Below, in pieces: positions 18,532 through 23,233 of a DNA stretch of 23,233 nt; within the stretch, counting starts at the first letter, position 1, and every line of letters begins with the position of its first letter. The position numbers and the translations under genes are program-made. The stretch is from Fragilariopsis cylindrus CCMP1102 (Eukaryota > Bacillariophyta > Bacillariophyceae > Bacillariales > Bacillariaceae). The stretch lies in assembly GCA_900095095.1 (NCBI GenBank), contig FMBT01000202.1, positions 1 to 23,233 of the forward strand, read 5' to 3'. Under the pieces are notes generated by a model. It did not search any database. It was not told where the DNA came from and saw nothing but the letters and a program-made list of their open reading frames with translations.

Positions 18532-20094
18532 ATGAGTGCAGTGCTATTGCAACGTCGGCGTGGTTGTACTGATACTGACGCCGATGCTGATCATGCTAGT
18601 GCTAATAATAGTACGAAGAACAACGGTAATGATAATGGATACTATGGTTTGGAAGAGGGTAACAGCAGTGGTGGTAGCATTACTGATACGATAAAAAGCT
18701 CAAAGAAATTGCGAAATCGATGGGGCAAAATATGGAATACATTTTCCTGGTCATTATTCTTTTTCGCTACTACTGCCGCCGTCGTGATCGTCGTAGTGAT
18801 ATATGTAACGAGACAACCAAGGCCGTTGTCCATTCCTGATCTTCCGAATATTGTTGATATTAAAGGGCGTGTACCGAATACAAAGGAATGGCCACTTGTT
18901 CATATTGTCAATACACGTTTCATGCAAGAGCAGGGTCCATTGGAGACACTAGGAATGGCTCGATTAAAATTGTTTTTAACATTTTGTCTACCAAGTATGA
19001 TCAAACAATCGAGTCAAAATTTCTTTTGGATTATTAAAACTGATCCACAATTTACAGCGACATCCGCTTTTATATTGCTGATCGAATCAGTCCAACCATA
19101 TCAAAACATATATGTTGTTACTTCCAATAATAATTTTCTGTTCGGATCGGCAGAACGAGAGGGTTCGTGGAGGGATGGGAAGGAACCATTGGATTTATTG
19201 CGATCAAAAATATATACGGGAAATTTCACTAAATTAAGTATAGCTATGGCACTCCGTAATGAACGACCAGTTCTAGAAACTAGACTGGATGCCGATGATG
19301 GACTATATATGTACTTTATTCAATATATACAGGCTGTAGCTTTGAAAAGATTCCAACCAAATGGAATGGTATTAGGCGAAACAACGCAAGAAGAAGATAT
19401 TACCATCAAAGAAGAAGATACTGTTCCTCGATGGCTGTATTGGTGCTCGAGACGGCATATTGAATGGCATTCTGATACGGATCCGTCCTTGTCTAAAGAG
19501 CATAAGGAAAAGATGGGGAGTACAAAGATAGGTTACATGAACGTCATCCAACACGATAAGCTATGTGTAACTCCAGGTATAACGATCGGATATAATGTCA
19601 ACACAAACAGTGCACCGCAATACGATCATGATAAATTATATCGTAATGTCAGACATTCTCTTGCTTGCTATGAGGATACTATTATTATCGAGGATAATAA
19701 TAGTAATAATAATGGAAACGATGGCGATACGGCAGTAGGAGAGGAAAAAGTGGAGAAAGGCCCATGCTTGGAGTTGGTGGAAGATTTTATCTTCTGTGCT
19801 ATCCGATCACGAACATGGACTTCAGCGGGAATGCAAAACATTGATCTTGGTAATAGAGAAGTGCCCCGTGGGATTGATCAAAAGGAATTCATTGAAAAAC
19901 TTTGGAGGTTATCGAAAGACAGGTTTGGTGTAAACATAACTAAAGTAATGGAAACACAAAACTTTTTGATTCAAGAAAAGAAGATGATTGCATATGAAAA
20001 TTTGTTGGGACAATGTACGTCTGGTCATTCTTGTAAGGATACAGCAAAAGCAGAACTGAAACGACTCGCGGAGAAGCTAGACGATAAAAAGTGA
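18532..20094 (+). CDS. Type II membrane glycosyltransferase, putative rhamnosyl-transferase family
   Basis: The protein has 520 residues and is intact. It has a short, low-complexity cytosolic N terminus (rich in D, A, N, G), a basic stretch KKLRNRWGKIW, and one membrane anchor at about 72-92 (WSLFFFATTAAVVIVVVIYV). This is the layout of a Golgi glycosyltransferase. The lumenal part matches the pattern of the putative rhamnosyl transferase family (PF11316): HIVNTRFMQEQ near 124, ARLKLFLTFCLPSMIKQ at 143-159, FFWIIKTDP near 165, and LDADDGL at 252-258, which supplies the metal- and nucleotide-sugar-binding DxD. Members are found in bacteria and in many algae; sugar and acceptor have rarely been shown, so rhamnose is only the family label. 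An Asn-rich insert (EDNNSNNNGNDGD) at about residue 390 looks like a surface loop. Expected role: decoration of secreted or cell-wall glycans. Confidence 0.75.
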   Translation: MSAVLLQRRRGCTDTDADADHASANNSTKNNGNDNGYYGLEEGNSSGGSITDTIKSSKKLRNRWGKIWNTFSWSLFFFATTAAVVIVVVIYVTRQPRPLSIPDLPNIVDIKGRVPNTKEWPLVHIVNTRFMQEQGPLETLGMARLKLFLTFCLPSMIKQSSQNFFWIIKTDPQFTATSAFILLIESVQPYQNIYVVTSNNNFLFGSAEREGSWRDGKEPLDLLRSKIYTGNFTKLSIAMALRNERPVLETRLDADDGLYMYFIQYIQAVALKRFQPNGMVLGETTQEEDITIKEEDTVPRWLYWCSRRHIEWHSDTDPSLSKEHKEKMGSTKIGYMNVIQHDKLCVTPGITIGYNVNTNSAPQYDHDKLYRNVRHSLACYEDTIIIEDNNSNNNGNDGDTAVGEEKVEKGPCLELVEDFIFCAIRSRTWTSAGMQNIDLGNREVPRGIDQKEFIEKLWRLSKDRFGVNITKVMETQNFLIQEKKMIAYENLLGQCTSGHSCKDTAKAELKRLAEKLDDKK

Positions 20095-20316
20095 ATCATT
20101 TATAGATAGATTTCTTGTAGAATAGAATTGCGTAGTAAAGTGGATGGGATAACGCTTAGAAATCCACGTCGATTTAATTCATTTTCAAATGTTTGTGAAC
20201 TAATAACTACGGAAATAAATACATCTTCTACATACAGTATAGACTCCAAATAGAAAAACCAGGATTAATTATTATTTGTGAACATGAACGATTTTATCGG
20301 AGCTATGTCTATTTAT

Positions 20317-21755
20317 TTATAGCAGAACGAGTCCTATATCAGCTGATTTCATGCTAGGAGCCGACCAGTTGTATACATAGTATTGAAGATTCCCATCACC
20401 TTTTCCAAACTTTAATTCTTCAAGAAACGTTTCGTTTTCCATTAGATTCAAGGCATTGAATACATCAATACCAGTTGCGTTTGCCAAAATCAAAGCGTCT
20501 CGCATTAATTCTGATAAGGTCATAGATGTTGCAACGTTGTAGTAGGAATATGCTGCATACAGCGTCTCATCCTTGTTGAGGATCGTAGATGGCAGATGAT
20601 AGAAACTGACCATATCAGTGACATTTGTTTTGTCGTCTTCGTCCACAACAACGTACGTATTGATCACACCCGTGCGTGGTAATAACCAATGAGCAATTTC
20701 TTCTTTGGTAAAATTGGCATGCAACGAGAATTTTGATTCCAAATATTTGGTCAATAGTTTGTGTACCCCATCCACGTGTTCTTCTGTCATGTCTATAAAG
20801 GCGTGTTTTGTTGTATCTGCTACCTTATACAATTTTTGCATTCTAGCCATGGTCATTCGAGGGTTTGTACGAGAAAATCCAACACTTACAAGTTTCTTCG
20901 GATTAAGAGACCGGTGATAGTATCGTGCCGATGCCACGGGGGTTGGTAATACAACTCCTGCCGTATATACAGCCTGAAAGACACCTTTTTGATTAACTCG
21001 TCGAGTGATTTCCTTAATTAAAACTGGTGCTAATCGCTTCGATCGAAGTTTTTTATGAACACATAAGAAATTAATTTCTACAACATCCAAATTAGATGTA
21101 GCTTGGACTTTTACATTTGCAGGAACTGCCGATATAAACGCAACAAGTTTCTTACTTGCACTGGCTCGAACTCCCAATAGGAGATCATTTGTATATCCGG
21201 GTGGTGTCAACGCCCATTCAAGAAATTGTTTTGAGTAATCAAAACGAAATAAGGCATCATCGTCCTCAACATAATTGTTAGCAAGTAAAGTGTAAAGTTC
21301 TTGACGATCCTCGGTGTCCATTATATCCAACGTACTCCATTCGAATCCATTGGGCATTTTGTATGGTTCCGCACGGACCTCATCTTTTGGTTTATTCGGT
21401 ACAATAGGTCCTTCTGGATGTTCTGGGGACATGGGCTATTTATTAGTATTATATATTATTATGATAGATGATGTGAATATATTATGTGGTAAATTTCAAA
21501 TTTCAAAAATAAACAAACAAACATGAAAATATGATTGTTTAAATGTGTGTATGAGTATGTGAATTAATATGCAATAAGTTTAGAATAAGAATAGAACAAG
21601 ATAATCCACACAGTCGTGACACTACTAACCTGTGTATCCCAAAAAGGATGGCTCTCTTCTACTAAGCTTTCTGTAGAGACACCCGCTTCTTCTAACATTT
21701 GGAGAACCTTGTTCTTGTTCTTCTCTACAGGCACTATTTCATCGTTAGAACTCAT
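20317..21755 (-). CDS. NMT: Glycylpeptide N-tetradecanoyltransferase (N-myristoyltransferase)
   Basis: NMT transfers myristate from myristoyl-CoA to the N-terminal glycine of target proteins in the cytosol or at the ribosome. Two exons: 21755-21630 (MSSNDEIVPVEKNKN to HPFWDTQ) and 21435-20317 (PMSPEHPEGPI onward), giving 414 residues, close to the family's 400-500. FWDTQP, GFEWSTLDI, and YVEDDDALFRFDYS form the start of the catalytic core. The first family signature EINFLCVHKKLRSKRLAPVL begins near residue 162; its backbone holds the oxyanion for the CoA thioester. The second signature KFGKGDGNLQYYVYNW begins at 384. The chain ends in Leu-Leu; in the family the C-terminal carboxylate acts as the catalytic base, so the exact end matters and is preserved. 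The Lys-rich ribosome-binding N-terminal extension of animal NMT is very short here (VEKNKNK). Confidence 0.96.
21436..21629 (-). other. NMT intron (194 nt)
   Basis: Donor GTTAGT follows ACACAG at 21630; acceptor TTACTAATAAATAG ends at 21436. The phase-0 join gives HPFWDTQ-PMSPEHPEGPI, reproducing the family's KFWDTQPVP block. Translation of the unspliced frame gives VSSVTTVWIILFYS and a stop, which is unlike NMT. Confidence 0.93.
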
Positions 21756-22517
21756 GATTGTTATTTGTTACGAGGTAGGATGTGTAATTGCTGGTGCTAA
21801 CTATTGCTTCCTGTTTTTGTCCTAGGCGCTTTGGTCACTCTCTTCACTGTAATCGATTGCTGCCGATGCAGAGTGTGAAACAATTGAAACAACAACAACA
21901 ACAACAAACAACAAAAATAATAACGAAAAAATAGTAGCATTTGAGTCTTTTGACTGACGACAGACAGAAATGAGTACGGGGTGCGCGAATAATCTATCTT
22001 TTCAATTTTTCGGATCTTTTTTTACTACTGTAGTGTATTCGGAAGAACTTTATACAGTAGCCTACCTTACTGTAGTAACTCATTCCAGATCCGCATATTG
22101 TCTTGTGTTTAATATCAGACAAGGTCAACAAGAGTATGAGTACATGGGTATACTAAAAATGTCCACACTTGTACCCATCGACTGAAATTGATTGAAAAAA
22201 TTCATAGTAATTATAGTAAGTGCTAAGTCTACTAGCTCTGGGCGAGATAAACAAAAATTACATTGTCAAAGGACTTAAATCAATTATAGTGGTGATTCGT
22301 GAATTATCTATATAATACATACAATAGAAGCCAACTAAAAAAAAGACAAGAAGATACTGAGTAAGAAATACTTGCTCTTGATTTAACATCAAATAATGAA
22401 TGAATAATTTTCATGATGGATTCCTTTATGTTTATTTATTACAGGAATAACTAATTAACGTTACCTGGCCAAAAGCAATTTAGACAGGGACGTCTGTCTG
22501 AATTTCTTCTGACGAAA
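21756..22517. promoter_or_regulatory. Region upstream of NMT with heptamer cluster and (AAC)n tract
   Basis: It separates the NMT start from the 3' end of the next minus-strand gene. It holds an (AAC)n microsatellite of about seven units (21888-21909) and three exact heptamers: TACTGTA at 22026-22032, TACAGTA at 22053-22059 and TACTGTA at 22068-22074, so both orientations occur within 50 bases. A 71-residue open frame covers this cluster but has no family features. I see no gene here. Confidence 0.45.
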
Positions 22518-23233
22518 CTATGCAGAAGCTGATGTATTTGATGACATCCTTTCTGACTCTCTCCTACCTATTTCTAACATTAGATTCACACCTTGTTCTG
22601 TAACAAGTCCTCTTTGTTCCTCCGGATCTGGTAGTGACAACTCTTTTAGTTCTTTTTTGATTCTGTATCGTCTTCCTAAATAGGTAAGAATGATAGCGGT
22701 GGAAAGACTTAGTAATATCATAGCGATACCAATATATCGAAGTATTACTGCAGGCTTTGTAAATTCAAGTTCTGGATCAAGATGAATTATATTATCCTCT
22801 CCCTCTTCCACCTCGATAGGTGAATTAATTTCATAGAAAGCTTGCCATTCATTTTCGGGAACTGTACCCACGTCCTCCTCGGTAGGTAGAGTAACTTCAA
22901 GAAAATCTTGCGGTTCATTTCTGGAAGCCGTACCTACGTCCTCCACGGTAGGTACATTAATTTCAGGAACAGCATGCCATATATTTCCGGGAACTGTGCG
23001 CATAATGATTCCAGTCCCCTCCAGTCTTTGATTCATAATCCCCTCCAGCATACTGACTTGCAGTCCACCGTCAATCAGATCTTCCATATACAATATTTCG
23101 TCTGTATAATCTGAAAATCTTGCGTTCTCTATTTCGATTGTACCTATTTGCAAAATATCATAACTCACATCCCAAACTGTACGCTGAAGAATATTAGTGC
23201 CATCCAGATATAAATTATGATCCGAATGATATA
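22518..23233 (-). CDS. Single-pass membrane protein with three 22-residue repeats, 5' end outside the window
   Basis: The frame is open to the right edge of the window (YHSDHNLYLDGTNILQRTVW is read before the GTG-coded valine at 23168), so the N terminus is missing and no start is assigned. The visible 237 residues comprise an acidic segment, three 22-residue repeats, and an acidic spacer. These are followed by one strong transmembrane helix (AVILRYIGIAMILLSLSTAI) with a basic stop-transfer RRYRIKKELK, and then a cytosolic tail of about 50 residues rich in Glu and Ser. A type I orientation with the repeats outside is likely. No domain is recognised. The DGTNILQ element recalls uncharacterised repeat proteins at diatom cell surfaces, but I cannot place it. 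Confidence 0.6.
   Translation of the reverse strand, partial: YHSDHNLYLDGTNILQRTVWDVSYDILQIGTIEIENARFSDYTDEILYMEDLIDGGLQVSMLEGIMNQRLEGTGIIMRTVPGNIWHAVPEINVPTVEDVGTASRNEPQDFLEVTLPTEEDVGTVPENEWQAFYEINSPIEVEEGEDNIIHLDPELEFTKPAVILRYIGIAMILLSLSTAIILTYLGRRYRIKKELKELSLPDPEEQRGLVTEQGVNLMLEIGRRESERMSSNTSASA
22803..23000 (-). repeat. Three tandem 66-bp (22-codon) repeats
   Basis: The element CGTCCTC..CGGTAGGTA recurs near 22871 and 22937, with a more diverged copy near 22805; the spacing is 66 bases. The protein pattern is roughly GTVPxNxWxAFxEINxPTxEDV in each unit, with the middle unit most altered (GTASRNEPQDFLEVTLPTEE). The repeat is in frame and lies outside the membrane. Confidence 0.85.

Noticed and set aside
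1..23233. tRNA, rRNA or transposon genes
   Set aside because: No tRNA B-box with matching arms, no rRNA-like conserved stretch and no transposase or reverse-transcriptase motif was seen on either strand.

Overview
The window looks like nuclear DNA of a stramenopile, most likely a diatom. The DNA is AT-rich and the genes are short and tightly packed on both strands. Introns are few, of roughly 80-200 nt, with GTAAGT/GTGAGT-type donors. One TMEM14/FAX-like protein carries a signal-peptide-plus-ASAFAP-like leader of the kind used for secondary plastids. The species cannot be named from the sequence alone.

Layout, left to right: the 3' end of a DUF1295/steroid-reductase-like membrane enzyme (+, 2-544); a small signal-peptide ABM-domain protein with a broken frame (-, 1121-1521); a large low-complexity repeat gene (+, 2143-6021) built around 17 copies of an acidic/Ala-Leu-Phe-Phe/basic module; the ribosome-biogenesis factor UTP22/NOL6 (-, about 6207-10943); mitochondrial import channel TIM17 (+, 11194-11885); a TMEM14/FAX-like protein (-, 12386-13081); the exon-junction-complex RNA-binding protein Y14/RBM8A (+, 13695-14042); translation factor eIF3a (-, 14311-17429, one intron); a small two-exon gene of unknown function (-, 17874-18220); a Golgi-type glycosyltransferase of the putative rhamnosyl-transferase family (+, 18532-20094); N-myristoyltransferase (-, 20317-21755, one intron); and the 3' part of a single-pass membrane protein with three 22-residue repeats (-, 22518-23233).

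No operon-like logic is visible, and most of the recognised genes are single-copy housekeeping genes. Several concern RNA and protein production (UTP22, eIF3a, Y14). The repeat gene, next to UTP22, alternates acidic and basic stretches in the general style of nucleolar phosphoproteins, but its function is unknown.

An important caveat for every reader: UTP22, TIM17, the ABM gene and the repeat gene are all interrupted by one-base changes, mostly losses within or beside short homopolymer runs. Because UTP22 and TIM17 are normally essential, residual assembly error is at least as likely as true gene decay. The most interesting signals are the repeat gene, a TACTGTA/TACAGTA heptamer that I found only between genes, and the small unknown two-exon gene.
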